Assembly: GCA_910579645.1 (NCBI GenBank)
Contig: CAJTVK010000046.1
Span: 1-29,697 of the forward strand
Direction of reading: 5' to 3'
DNA: 29,697 nucleotides
From: an uncultured Lachnospiraceae bacterium
GTDB lineage: Bacteria; Bacillota; Clostridia; Lachnospirales; Lachnospiraceae
A model generated the notes under the pieces. It made no database searches, was not told where the DNA came from, and was given only the letters and a program-made list of their open reading frames with translations. Position 1 is the first letter of the stretch, and each line of letters opens with the position of its first letter. This document shows, one piece after another, positions 7,580 through 17,140 of this stretch. The translations under genes and the position numbers were made by a program.

Positions 7580-8695
7580 ATGATAAAGGTAGAGGATAAT
7601 ATAATTAGCCTAATAGAAAAAATCAGGAATGCAATCCGGAGCGGAACGATATTATTGGACAGCCTGCCTCTGGAAGAATTGGGCAGTTTAATGGAATCGA
7701 CGATGGGGGATTCTTTCTGGAGGTGCATCGGCAGCGAGCCAAATACAGGATTCAGGAGTATGCCGGAAATTTATATGGAGTGCCTGCGTCAGGCGGTGGA
7801 AAGAAAAGATGCGGGAGAATGTGAACGGATACTGGCCTTATATGAAAGCAGCTATCTGGCCTTCTATACGGCGCTGGGCGAGGATGAGAAAGTATTCCGC
7901 CAGTCGCCTTACCGGCAGATGATTATTTCATTAGGGACAATGAATGCCCGTATGCAGCGGTATCTGCATATGGAGCGTCAGAAAGGATGGGGAAAAAAGA
8001 GCGGGTTTCTGACAGGCGGCAAGGGTGTGGTGTATACATACTTGCCGGAAGGGAAAGAACTGCATCAGCCCAAGGCAGTCAGCCCATGGCTGGAGTATAT
8101 ATGTTTTACGGACGATGCAGGAAAGCAGGGAACAAAAGAGGGGGCATGGCATTATCATGTAACGGAAATAGGGGAGCAGAAGGGGAAGAATTTTGGGGAA
8201 AGCAGATATAAAATAATGGCACATGAACTGTTGGCAGATTATGATTATAGCATATGGGTGGACTCGGATATGATAGTCAGCGGGGATGTGTTGCAATTCT
8301 GTGAACTGTATGGGGGAGGGAATAGTTTTCTGTGTTTCATGAATGAGGCAGAAGACTGTATTTACGAAAACGTGTCAGAACTTAATATGAAGTCAGATGA
8401 TTTAAACATTGCCGTGCGGAAGAAATTGTTCCGGTATGAAAAAGAAGGCTATCCGAAAAATTACGGATTGATAGAGAGCAGGGTCATGATAAGGGATCAT
8501 AGGGATTCGGAGATGTGCGGAATAATGGAACAGTGGTGGGAAGAAATACAGGACTGCTATTCTTTTATGGGCAATATGTTTAATTATATTGCGTGGAAGC
8601 ATAAATTCCCGTTTTCCGTATGCGGGCTGTCCTTCTACTCCAACCCGTATTTTCAATATGCCAATCTGGATTTAGACATCAATGAGAATTTGTGA
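7580..8695 (+). CDS. TOD1/MUCI70-like (DUF616) glycosyltransferase
   Basis: 371 residues. The first 140 residues are helical and unrecognised. From about residue 148 the protein resembles the DUF616/TOD1-MUCI70 glycosyltransferase-like domain: VVYTYLPEGKELHQPKAVSP, YICFTDD near 173-179, SRYKIMAHELL near 208-218, and DYSIWVDSDM with a D-x-D at 228-230, which fits a metal and nucleotide-sugar binding GT-A enzyme. AGGTGG lies 6 nt before the ATG. It sits between CgeB copies 2 and 3, and its end overlaps the longest frame of copy 3. Family assignment is from motif memory; the substrate is unknown. Confidence 0.72.
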   Translation: MIKVEDNIISLIEKIRNAIRSGTILLDSLPLEELGSLMESTMGDSFWRCIGSEPNTGFRSMPEIYMECLRQAVERKDAGECERILALYESSYLAFYTALGEDEKVFRQSPYRQMIISLGTMNARMQRYLHMERQKGWGKKSGFLTGGKGVVYTYLPEGKELHQPKAVSPWLEYICFTDDAGKQGTKEGAWHYHVTEIGEQKGKNFGESRYKIMAHELLADYDYSIWVDSDMIVSGDVLQFCELYGGGNSFLCFMNEAEDCIYENVSELNMKSDDLNIAVRKKLFRYEKEGYPKNYGLIESRVMIRDHRDSEMCGIMEQWWEEIQDCYSFMGNMFNYIAWKHKFPFSVCGLSFYSNPYFQYANLDLDINENL

Positions 8696-8706
8696 GGAAG
8701 ACGGGC

Positions 8707-9882
8707 ATGAAAATATTATTCATGGAATGGCGGAGCCTTGGCCAGAAGGATATGAATGACGAGTTTAGGCGGAGAGGGTGGGAAGTGATATCCTATCCCT
8801 TTCCGCGGGAAGAAGAAAATACAAGGCTGAACCTTGGCCTTTGTGAAAAACTGGTGCGGGTAATGGCGTCCGACAGATATGATTTTGTATTTTCTTTTAA
8901 TTATTACCCGGTCGTTTCCATTGCATGTAATGCGTGCAGGGTAAAATATGTCTCATGGACTTTTGACAGTCCTTTCATTCAGCTGTATTCAAATACCATA
9001 GGATTTCCGTACAATTATGCGTTTGTATTTGATAGGGGGACTTGTGAGGACTTGTGGAAACTGGGGATTGACACGGTCTATTATCTGCCAATGGCAGCTC
9101 CTGTAGGGAGATATGATGCTTTGGATTTTCCGGATGCCGCCGGGGATTTTTACCGGACAGAAATTTCTTTTATAGGTTCCACTTATCTGGAAAAAAAGCA
9201 TCGGCTGTATGAAAGGCTGGGGAAAGCCGGGGAATATACTAAGGGGTATTTGGACGGATGTATTCAGGTACAGAAAAGAGTTTATGGGGAATTCCTGCTA
9301 GAAGAAGCACTGGTTCCAGAAATCATGGAGGACATTATGCAGCATTATCCGATAGAAAGGAATCCGGACGGGTTTGAACGGCTGGAATGGGTGTATGCGC
9401 ATTATTTTCTGGCACGTCAGGTAACGGCATTGGAACGCACGGAAATATTGGGCTTTTTATCCCAAACACATCAGGTGGATTTGTATACATATAATAAGAC
9501 ACCGGAACTTAAACGGGTAAGGAACAGGGGGACGGCGGAAGTAATGACGGAAGCACCGTATATATTCCGGTCATCTAAAATTAATCTGAATATATCGTTA
9601 AGGAGCATTTTATCGGGAATTCCTTTGCGGGCATTTGACATAATGGGAAATAAAGGATTTTTGCTTAGTAACTATCAGGGAGATTATGAGGAATATTTTA
9701 AGGAGGGGGAGGATTACATTTATTATACGGATTATGATGATTTGGGAAGAAAAGTGGAATACTTTCTGGGGCACGAGAAAGAAAGGAAAGAAATTGCCTT
9801 AAACGGTTATCAGAAGGTGAAGGAATACCACACTTATCAGAAACGTGTGGATACTATGATGGAAATCGTTTTTTCTGTATAG
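8707..9882 (+). CDS. CgeB/DUF3880-type glycosyltransferase, copy 3
   Basis: 391 residues from ATG 8707, where GAGGAAG lies 6 nt upstream; an in-frame GTG at 8692 would add five residues and overlap the previous gene. The architecture matches copies 1 and 2: FVFSFNYYPVVSIACNACRV, WTFDSPF, TEISFIGSTYLEK, KINLNISLRSILSGIPLRA and GFLLSNYQGDYEEYFKEG. It looks closer to copy 1 in the mid-region (MAAPVGRYD; WVYAHYFLARQVT). It is probably a flagellin-glycan glycosyltransferase by context. Confidence 0.85.
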   Translation: MKILFMEWRSLGQKDMNDEFRRRGWEVISYPFPREEENTRLNLGLCEKLVRVMASDRYDFVFSFNYYPVVSIACNACRVKYVSWTFDSPFIQLYSNTIGFPYNYAFVFDRGTCEDLWKLGIDTVYYLPMAAPVGRYDALDFPDAAGDFYRTEISFIGSTYLEKKHRLYERLGKAGEYTKGYLDGCIQVQKRVYGEFLLEEALVPEIMEDIMQHYPIERNPDGFERLEWVYAHYFLARQVTALERTEILGFLSQTHQVDLYTYNKTPELKRVRNRGTAEVMTEAPYIFRSSKINLNISLRSILSGIPLRAFDIMGNKGFLLSNYQGDYEEYFKEGEDYIYYTDYDDLGRKVEYFLGHEKERKEIALNGYQKVKEYHTYQKRVDTMMEIVFSV

Positions 9883-9934
9883 TACTGTAATTTCTGTGAC
9901 TATTTTATGGATGTGGGAATAAGAGGACGAAGTT

Positions 9935-10810
9935 ATGGAAAGTGAGAAGACATATCTAATGGAACGGCATAAGTGCCGGATCTGCGGAAGAGAAAATTTA
10001 AATAAGACTTATGCGGTGAAAGAGATGATGTACGGCACAAAGAAAGAATTTAAGTATTTTGCCTGTGAAAGCTGCAAATGTCTTCAGATAGCCGAAGTTC
10101 CGAAAGATATGGGGGAATATTACTGGAGTGATTATTACAGTTTCCATGATGCGGAGAAAAGAGAATTTGAGGGAAGAGGAGAGCATTGTGAGTCGAGAAT
10201 CTTGGACGTAGGCTGCGGTGTGGGCAGATGGCTGCTAGAATTAGCCGGTAAGGGATATGGAAATCTGTATGGCTGTGATCCCTTTATAGAAGAAGATATA
10301 AGATATGGGGAGCGGATATATATTAAACAAGGGGAAATAAATCAAATGGACGGGCAGTTCGATTATATACAGTTCTCGGATTCTTTTGAGCATATGGCAA
10401 AGCCTTTGGAGACTTTGGAATGTGTGAAGAAACTGTTGAAGGGCAACGGTATTTGCCGGATAGGCATTCCGGTATTTCCAAATGCGGCATTTGATATTTT
10501 TGGCGTTAACTGGTATGAGTTGGACGCACCCAGACATTTTTTCCTGCATTCCGAGGACAGTATGAAGTGTCTGTGCGAAAAAGCGGGGCTGAAAATAGAA
10601 AGAATTGATTATAATTCCAGTGCGGCTCAATTTATTATCAGTTATCTGTATGAGCAGGGGGTTTCATATCAGACATTTCGGGAGAAAAAAGAGTTCTTCT
10701 TAAAGGAATATATCGGCAAGGAAAATATGAACTATTTTACCGAAGCTGCGTATCGGGTAAACAGTAAAGGCTACGGGGATCATGCAAATTTCCAGCTTGT
10801 CCATTTTTAA
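9935..10810 (+). CDS. Zinc-ribbon SAM-dependent methyltransferase
   Basis: 291 residues. An N-terminal zinc ribbon has four cysteines (C14, C17, C44, C47) as two CxxC knuckles, as in sugar C-/O-methyltransferases that open with an MTase zinc-binding segment. It is followed by a class I Rossmann methyltransferase with motif I ILDVGCGVGRW at 89-99, acidic motif II near GCDPF, and FDYIQFSDSFEHM as motif IV. The substrate is likely a nucleotide sugar or glycan residue. The start follows AGAGGACG. It lies between the CgeB cluster and a large fusion enzyme. Confidence 0.82.
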   Translation: MESEKTYLMERHKCRICGRENLNKTYAVKEMMYGTKKEFKYFACESCKCLQIAEVPKDMGEYYWSDYYSFHDAEKREFEGRGEHCESRILDVGCGVGRWLLELAGKGYGNLYGCDPFIEEDIRYGERIYIKQGEINQMDGQFDYIQFSDSFEHMAKPLETLECVKKLLKGNGICRIGIPVFPNAAFDIFGVNWYELDAPRHFFLHSEDSMKCLCEKAGLKIERIDYNSSAAQFIISYLYEQGVSYQTFREKKEFFLKEYIGKENMNYFTEAAYRVNSKGYGDHANFQLVHF

Positions 10811-10823
10811 GGAAAATCATCAA

Positions 10824-10928
10824 TTGGGCGGAAAAAGAAATATTAGTTGAAGGAAAGAAAAAGGAAGTTAGGCGAAAGGAAAGAAAAAAGCTAGACAGAA
10901 GGAAAGAAAAAAGTTAGGCGGAAAAGGG
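10824..10928 (+). repeat. Purine-rich tandem repeats (about 23 bp) before the fusion gene
   Basis: Diverged copies start at 10824, 10843, 10868, 10891 and 10914 (the last partial). The two best, 10868-10890 and 10891-10913, share GAAGGAAAGAAAAAAG-type cores, each preceded by TTAGGCG or CTAGACA. Each copy carries a GGAAAG/AGGCGG run resembling a Shine-Dalgarno, and the last one serves the gene at 10930. Slippage here could change translation efficiency. It fills the 119-bp gap with no ORF. Confidence 0.7.
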
Positions 10929-10929
10929 A

Positions 10930-13455
10930 ATGAGAGAAGAAATGAACGTGGACTTTCAGGCAGAATGCGTCACAGTGGCGTTTGTCATATATTATGATGA
11001 AGAACGGTATCTTGAGGAATGTATTTACTATATAGAGAAACTTCAGATACCACTGGGAGTAAAGGCAGATATTCATAAAATCAAAGGGAAAGCAGATATT
11101 CAGGAATGCTACCGGGAAGCAGAGGCAGTATGTCATGCAGAATATAAGATATTCCTAGATCAGCATGTGCTTATTGTGCATGACTTATTTCTTTATGATA
11201 TGCTGTCAGAGTTCATGAAAAATTCGCAGTTAGATGCATTGGGTATTCTGGGCGGAGAAGGGACGGAGGATATCGGCTGCGGCAGAGTGCTGCTATGGGA
11301 TGAAGAAGGACTGGCGGAAATAAACCGGCAGGAAAAGGGAGTGCTGGAAAGGGTAAACGAGATAAACCATATGCTGATTGCTTTCCGCACGCCGTCCGGC
11401 AGAGAGACAGAGGGGATTTATGCATTCGGTGCAATTCCTTGGCAGGAAAGGAACTGGTGCATTTATGATTGCGGAAATCCGGAATTGTCTGCGGAAGGGG
11501 AAAATTACCGTTTTATGATACGCAGGGCGGAGACATGCCGGAGCATAGAAGCAGTAGAAGCAGTAGAGCAGTTGCTGAAAAGCGGAAAGCTGACTTGGCA
11601 GGAGCATATAGCCTTTGCAGAAAAAAATGCGTTGGGAAATGGCAGCATGGCAGCATATTATTGGGAAGATTCGCTTCTTATAGACAGAAAGCGCGGTAAG
11701 TATCTGAAAGCAGACGGAAGGGTCCGGCTGTGGGACAGGGCAAGAAATGAAATGCACATAGTGGTTTCCTTCAACCATAAATATGCGGTGTATGCTGCTG
11801 TCATGCTTCAGTCATTGTATGAGAATCATCCGTTCTGCCGGATTCATGTGCATGTGCTGCAGAATGAACTGACCGCAGGAGATAAGGCAGGATTGAAGAG
11901 GCAGGCGGAAGAATGGGGCAATGTTATTTTATTTTATGATATTGACAGACAGCTTTTGCCGGAAGATATCCCGATAACGGACGAGTGGTCGGCGGAGGCA
12001 TATTTCCGCCTGCTGATGTTGGATGTGCTGCCCAAGGACATTGAGCGGGTTTTATACTTAGATGTGGATATGATTGTGAATAAGCCGGTCTATGATCTGT
12101 ATTTCATGGATATGAAGGGATATGAAATCGTAGGATGCAGAGACTTTTCCTTAGTACTGAAAGAAGAGTTCGGGGATAAGAGAAAGGAACTGTTTGCGGA
12201 TGTAAAGGATGATGAGAATTTTGTCTATATTAACAGCGGCATGCTTCTTATCAATCTGCCGCTGCTTCGGGAACATGTGGGCACAGCCGATTATCTGCGG
12301 GTGATTCGGGAGCAGAAGGGGAAGCTTCTGGCACCGGATCAGGATGTGATAAATTTAGTGCACTGGAGAAAGACAGGACTTGTAGATGAATACCGCTATG
12401 ATTTTTTCCAAGCGTGCTTAAAGGATGTAAGTGTGGAAGAAGTAAAACAATATGTATCGATTATCCATTATGCCGGACCGAAACCGTGGATGACAGATGA
12501 CATTGACGCACATGCCTATAAAATATGGTGGGAGTATGCGATAAAGACGGCTATGGCGGAGAAGTTGGTTTATGAGACTGTCTTAGCGGAAAAAAGGCTT
12601 ATTGCAGGGCAGAAAAAAGTCATTGAAAAGATGAAGTATTGCGGGCATGTGCCGTTTATGAGTTGTGAGGTGGACGGAATAAAGTATATCGGCAGCAGCC
12701 AAGACTTTATTATTATGAGAAACATGTACCATACGGGGGAGAACTGGGCAAAAGCAGAGATAGATACATTCTTTCAGCTGACTAAACTATTTTATGGTTA
12801 TGGGGAAGACGAGGTGGAAGGAATCTTCTTGGAGGTGGGCGGAAATATCGGAACTACTTCCATTTATGTGAATAAGGTGAAAGCACCGCAGCTTAAGGTA
12901 ATTGCATTTGAGCCAGTCAGGGATAATATAAGGGTATTTAAGGCAAACTGCGCATTGAATGATATTTTGCCAGATCAGGTTAAAATTGTTGAAAAGGCAG
13001 TTTCCAATGAAAGAAAGACCAATGTAATGAAGAAAAATGTCTTCAATCCGGGGATGTCATGCATCGTTTCGGAGGAAGCATTGGGAGATGTGAACATAGA
13101 GGAAGTGGAAAGCATATCCTTGGATGATTATTTAGCTATGGAAAGAATAGAAAAGAGTAGCATCCAATATCTTTGGCTGGATGCAGAGGGATATGAAGGA
13201 TATGTTATTGACGGCGCCAAGGAGATGCTGACAGGAACCGGAATACCGGTTATGACAGAATTTGTGCCTCAGTATCTAAAGCGGCAGAATTGCTACGAAT
13301 TGCTGATAAATAATTTGTCTGAACTTTATACTTATTTTATTTGGGTGGAAGAATATGGGAACGGAATGCCGCGCCTAAGGAAAACGGACACACTATTTGA
13401 GTTTGGTCAGGAACTGGGGGAGCGGCAGGCGGATATATTCTTGGTAAAGAAGTAA
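10930..13455 (+). CDS. Three-domain fusion: GT2-like, GT8 and FkbM methyltransferase
   Basis: 841 residues. Residues 10-235 resemble the Glyco_tranf_2_5-type domain that is also the whole of the gene at 19698 (AFVIYYDEERYLEECIYYIEKL; KIFLDQHVLIVHDLF). Residues 275-540 are a GT8 glycosyltransferase: MHIVVSFNHKYAVYAAVMLQSL, VLYLDVDMIV with D-x-D at 378-380, YINSGMLLINL, and HYAGPKPW. Residues 600-841 are an FkbM methyltransferase: FLEVGGNIGTTSIYV near 634, AFEP, and LDAEGYEGYVIDGA near 750. The protein could add two sugars and O-methylate one of them. In the first domain the HQD seen in the paralog reads DQH, so its activity is doubtful. Confidence 0.85.
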   Translation: MREEMNVDFQAECVTVAFVIYYDEERYLEECIYYIEKLQIPLGVKADIHKIKGKADIQECYREAEAVCHAEYKIFLDQHVLIVHDLFLYDMLSEFMKNSQLDALGILGGEGTEDIGCGRVLLWDEEGLAEINRQEKGVLERVNEINHMLIAFRTPSGRETEGIYAFGAIPWQERNWCIYDCGNPELSAEGENYRFMIRRAETCRSIEAVEAVEQLLKSGKLTWQEHIAFAEKNALGNGSMAAYYWEDSLLIDRKRGKYLKADGRVRLWDRARNEMHIVVSFNHKYAVYAAVMLQSLYENHPFCRIHVHVLQNELTAGDKAGLKRQAEEWGNVILFYDIDRQLLPEDIPITDEWSAEAYFRLLMLDVLPKDIERVLYLDVDMIVNKPVYDLYFMDMKGYEIVGCRDFSLVLKEEFGDKRKELFADVKDDENFVYINSGMLLINLPLLREHVGTADYLRVIREQKGKLLAPDQDVINLVHWRKTGLVDEYRYDFFQACLKDVSVEEVKQYVSIIHYAGPKPWMTDDIDAHAYKIWWEYAIKTAMAEKLVYETVLAEKRLIAGQKKVIEKMKYCGHVPFMSCEVDGIKYIGSSQDFIIMRNMYHTGENWAKAEIDTFFQLTKLFYGYGEDEVEGIFLEVGGNIGTTSIYVNKVKAPQLKVIAFEPVRDNIRVFKANCALNDILPDQVKIVEKAVSNERKTNVMKKNVFNPGMSCIVSEEALGDVNIEEVESISLDDYLAMERIEKSSIQYLWLDAEGYEGYVIDGAKEMLTGTGIPVMTEFVPQYLKRQNCYELLINNLSELYTYFIWVEEYGNGMPRLRKTDTLFEFGQELGERQADIFLVKK

Positions 13456-13486
13456 GGACCGGTTAAGAAGGGAAGGGAACAAGGGA

Positions 13487-14506
13487 ATGCTGGAATTTGA
13501 CGATAAGTTTTTTGAAGATGAGGTAAGGGACGGATATTTTGTCAGAAGTGAAATGAAGCGGCGGTGGGCAGCCGAAATGGAGGTATTGGCTGAGATTGAC
13601 CGTGTCTGTAAAAAAAACGGCATTACCTATTTTGCCGATTGGGGGACATTGTTGGGAGCCGTGCGGCATAATGGATTTATTCCATGGGATGACGATATGG
13701 ATATTGTGATGCTGCGCAGCGATTATATGAGGTTTCTGAGCATTGCCCAAAAAGAATTATTGCCTCCTTTTATGGGGATTAATATATATCATTACGAGGA
13801 TTTTGACAGAACATTTATGACTGTACAGAACGGATTGGGCTTAAACCTAAATGAGAATTTTCTGAACCGGTTTCATGGCTGCCCTTATGGTTCCGGTGTA
13901 GATATTTTTTGCTTGGATAATATGTGGGAATCAGAAGAGGAATTTTACGATATAGTACAATTAACAGATTTCGTGTCTTTAGTGAATAAAGTTATAGATA
14001 TGAGAAGAGAAGAAAAAGAATTTGGCAAGATTCTGGAGAAGGATGAACACTGGCTTCAAATAAAGAAAGAGTCAGATGCTTTTTCAACGGAGGATTTTTT
14101 GCTGAAAGCAGAAAGCATGTGCAATGTGAAAATTGACCGGAAGAAAAATATTAAGAATCAATTGTTCCGAATTTTAGACGGAGCATATTCTTTATGTGAT
14201 AATGATAAGAGCGAATTTGTAGTGAATATGGCAGCTGCTACATGCTTAGAATATCATCATGCTGGATTTAAAAGAGAATGGTATAAGGAAGCGGTGGAAC
14301 TTCCGTTTGAGAATATTACCATACCGGTGCCTATTGGTTATCATAAAGTATTGGAACAGCTGTATGGCATTAATTATCTGTCTCCGATTCGGTATTCTCA
14401 TGGCGCGGACGAGCATATGCGGGAAGACATGCAGCAAGCCAGAGATATTATAAAAAACGGCAAGAAACGGATAGAGAATTTGGAAAAAATATTAGGGGTG
14501 TATTAA
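13487..14506 (+). CDS. LicD-family phospho-substituent transferase
   Basis: 339 residues. The LicD signature is clear: YFADWGTLLGAVRHNGFIPW then DDDMDI at residues 48-73, the nucleotidyltransferase-fold core with its acidic metal-binding cluster. Known LicD proteins transfer phosphocholine from CDP-choline to teichoic acid or lipopolysaccharide sugars; relatives transfer other phospho-alcohols. No choline genes are near, but a PntC-like enzyme that would make CMP-AEP lies about 3.8 kb downstream. I therefore infer that it may transfer aminoethylphosphonate to a glycan. AAGAAGGGAAGGG precedes the ATG. The next gene starts 2 bp after its stop. Confidence 0.85.
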   Translation: MLEFDDKFFEDEVRDGYFVRSEMKRRWAAEMEVLAEIDRVCKKNGITYFADWGTLLGAVRHNGFIPWDDDMDIVMLRSDYMRFLSIAQKELLPPFMGINIYHYEDFDRTFMTVQNGLGLNLNENFLNRFHGCPYGSGVDIFCLDNMWESEEEFYDIVQLTDFVSLVNKVIDMRREEKEFGKILEKDEHWLQIKKESDAFSTEDFLLKAESMCNVKIDRKKNIKNQLFRILDGAYSLCDNDKSEFVVNMAAATCLEYHHAGFKREWYKEAVELPFENITIPVPIGYHKVLEQLYGINYLSPIRYSHGADEHMREDMQQARDIIKNGKKRIENLEKILGVY

Positions 14507-14508
14507 TT

Positions 14509-17070
14509 ATGAGCAGAATTGTCAGAAAGCAGTTGTTATCCATCGGAGAGGCACTCAAGGAAGCAAACCAAGAATTAAGGAATATGATATATGAAAAGCA
14601 TTGGGAGGAAATGACGGCATTGCTGACAGAATGTCAGGAAGCTGCTATTACAATGGGGAATGCGATAGAAGCAGTATTTGGGGTAGGGCATGAGACTGTA
14701 CGTTGCTTAGAGGAGTATTGTGAAACAATATACCATATTGCTGAACATATAGGCAGCCCGGAAGAAAGTATTAAGTATCTGATGCAGGCAGACGGACAAC
14801 TTGCCGCAGTTGAGAAGTTAATGGAGACGGAAATACCGGACAGGTTGGAAATTGCATTTTTCCCATGCAGAGCGGCGGAGTGGGATTGTCTGCATAGTAT
14901 TTATATGGCCGCACGGCAGGATAAGGACTGTGATGCATATTGTGTGCCAATTCCGTATTATAGCTTGAGTCCGGACGGCACATGGGGCGAATCTTATGAG
15001 GGAAATGAAGATTATCCGCAGGATGTGCAGATAACTGGCTGGAATGAATATGAATTTGAAGTAAGAAAACCAGACATTATATTTATTCATGATGCGAAAG
15101 ACGGCATGGGAACGGATGGCAGGACAGATCCAAGATTCTATTCCGACAATTTAAGGGGGTATACGGAACGGTTAGTTTATGTGCCGCATTATGTGCTGAC
15201 AGACATAAAGTCAGATATGAGAAACGGATTGGAGAGGATGAGACGTTCCTGTGCATGGCCGGGCATAGCTTTTGCGGATACGGTTATTGTGGAATCGGAA
15301 GCCATGAGTTCCTTATATAAGAATGAATATATTAAGAACTTGGATGCAAAAGGAATAATGGCGGATCAAACGGAACTGGATCAGAAAATAATTGCACTGG
15401 GAACGCCGAAAACCGATGAAGCAGCGGAGGCAGACAGCCGAGATATTGTGATGCCGGCTGAGTGGAAGGAGATTTTACTGCATCCGGATGGGAAAAGAAA
15501 AAAAGCGGTTCTGTATCAGATAAGCATTAATAATCTGCTTTCGGAGGGAGAGGCACTTCTAGATAAGCTGGATAATGTACTTATGGACTTTAAAGAAAAA
15601 AGGGAAGTGGCGTTGTGGTGGAGGACTCCTTGTTTAATAAAGGATATGTTGCAAAAGATGCGTCCGGAACTGTGGGACAGATATAGGAAGACGGCAGAGG
15701 AATATAAAAGGCAAGGATGGGGCATTTATGATGATACGGATGACCAGGTCAGAGCCATAGCTGCGACAGATGCATATTACGGCGACTGGAACTCCGTCAT
15801 ATGGACTTACGAAGAGAGTGGGAAACCGGTAATGCTGCAGAATAAGGAGATATTTAAATATGCGGACAAAATGGAATTGCAGTTATTATCTTTTGGGGAC
15901 GGACTGAGGGAAAAAGACGGGATTTGGTTTTCCGATATAACTCTCAATGGCCTTTTTAAGATGTCGTTGATGGATTGGGAGTGTGAATTCATCGGAAGGT
16001 TTGAGGAGGAAGCTGGGGTCAGAAAATTACATAGGCAGATAATAAATTATCAGGAATGGCTGATACTGATTCCGGAAAAGGCCGGGAAGGTTACTTTTTT
16101 TCATAAACAAACACACGAAATGGAATACGTCAATGTTGTTCTGCCTAAAAACAATAAAAACGGGGTACAGGCATCCGGTGCATATATTTTCGGAGACAGG
16201 CTATTTATATTTCCGTGCATCTTAAAACAAGCCATTGCAGTGATTGGCTTAAAGGATAGAGAAGTCAGATATGACTATGCCTTGAGAGAGAAAATAGGCA
16301 CATTAAAAGACTTGGATGTGAATGAACCTTTTTTTGGACAGGCCGCTATGCAGGAAGATATGGTATGGCTGCCGGTCAGAGATACAGCCAAGATTGCCTG
16401 TTATAGGCTGACAGACAGGAAAGTGGAGATTTACCGTCTGGAAGACAGAAAATATAGAATACAGAGTATAGATGCGGCAGGAAACCGGTTCTGGCTCACT
16501 TCGGCGGAAACTTCGGAAATCATGGAGTGGAGTCCGTCTGAGGGGGTGCGGGATGCATATACGGTTGATATACCATGGGAAAAGGGGAAAAATCCTTTTT
16601 CAAAAATTATTCCCGTCTCTGAAAAGGAGTGTATCATATTGCCTGCATATGCGGAAGAAATCGTATATAAGGCAGGAGATACTTTCAGAAAATTGGAGTA
16701 TCCTCAGGGATTTCGCCGTCTTGAGGATTTTCGGAAGAGCCTGCCCTTGTTTGGAGGGTGCCGGAGAGAGGGCAATCAATTATTTATCTTTCCCTTGGCG
16801 GGCAATATGCTGCTTACTTACGATATCCAGACGGGACTGCTGGAAGGAAAAAGCTGCATGGTTCCTGCGGGCTGGGATGCGGAAAGGATTATGGAAGGGC
16901 ATGTCCGTCCCTATTTTATGCGGGAATATGTGGAAGGGTATAAACCGGCGTATGAAGAGCAGAAAGAGGATTTGGACAGTTTCCTCTATTGGACGATGAA
17001 TCATGAAAGATATAAGGCAGAAGAGAACATCGGAGAAAAAATATACCGTTTTTTTACGGAAGACGAATAG
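14509..17070 (+). CDS. TagF-like (CDP-glycerol phosphotransferase-type) protein with C-terminal beta-propeller
   Basis: 853 residues. Residues 1-100 are helical. Residues 110-470 look like a GT-B CDP-glycerol:polyol phosphotransferase-type domain: IAFFPCRAAEWDCLHSIYMA, CVPIPYYSLSPDGTWGE, KPDIIFIHDAKDG, VYVPHYV and, in the second half, AATDAYYGDWNSVIWTYEESG. Residues 480-853 are built of about 45-residue beta-rich repeats with aromatic ends (such as FWLTSAETSEIMEWSPSEG), suggesting a beta-propeller. No CDP-glycerol synthase is nearby, so the donor may instead be CMP-AEP. It follows licD by 2 bp. Alternatives are a glycerol-phosphate transferase or a non-catalytic scaffold. The domain call is by motif recognition. 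Confidence 0.65.
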   Translation: MSRIVRKQLLSIGEALKEANQELRNMIYEKHWEEMTALLTECQEAAITMGNAIEAVFGVGHETVRCLEEYCETIYHIAEHIGSPEESIKYLMQADGQLAAVEKLMETEIPDRLEIAFFPCRAAEWDCLHSIYMAARQDKDCDAYCVPIPYYSLSPDGTWGESYEGNEDYPQDVQITGWNEYEFEVRKPDIIFIHDAKDGMGTDGRTDPRFYSDNLRGYTERLVYVPHYVLTDIKSDMRNGLERMRRSCAWPGIAFADTVIVESEAMSSLYKNEYIKNLDAKGIMADQTELDQKIIALGTPKTDEAAEADSRDIVMPAEWKEILLHPDGKRKKAVLYQISINNLLSEGEALLDKLDNVLMDFKEKREVALWWRTPCLIKDMLQKMRPELWDRYRKTAEEYKRQGWGIYDDTDDQVRAIAATDAYYGDWNSVIWTYEESGKPVMLQNKEIFKYADKMELQLLSFGDGLREKDGIWFSDITLNGLFKMSLMDWECEFIGRFEEEAGVRKLHRQIINYQEWLILIPEKAGKVTFFHKQTHEMEYVNVVLPKNNKNGVQASGAYIFGDRLFIFPCILKQAIAVIGLKDREVRYDYALREKIGTLKDLDVNEPFFGQAAMQEDMVWLPVRDTAKIACYRLTDRKVEIYRLEDRKYRIQSIDAAGNRFWLTSAETSEIMEWSPSEGVRDAYTVDIPWEKGKNPFSKIIPVSEKECIILPAYAEEIVYKAGDTFRKLEYPQGFRRLEDFRKSLPLFGGCRREGNQLFIFPLAGNMLLTYDIQTGLLEGKSCMVPAGWDAERIMEGHVRPYFMREYVEGYKPAYEEQKEDLDSFLYWTMNHERYKAEENIGEKIYRFFTEDE

Positions 17071-17140
17071 AGACAAGATTTCATGGAAAGTAAGTTATGT
17101 ATATAAGGACAAGGAACGATTGAAAGGAGAGGGAGCAGTT

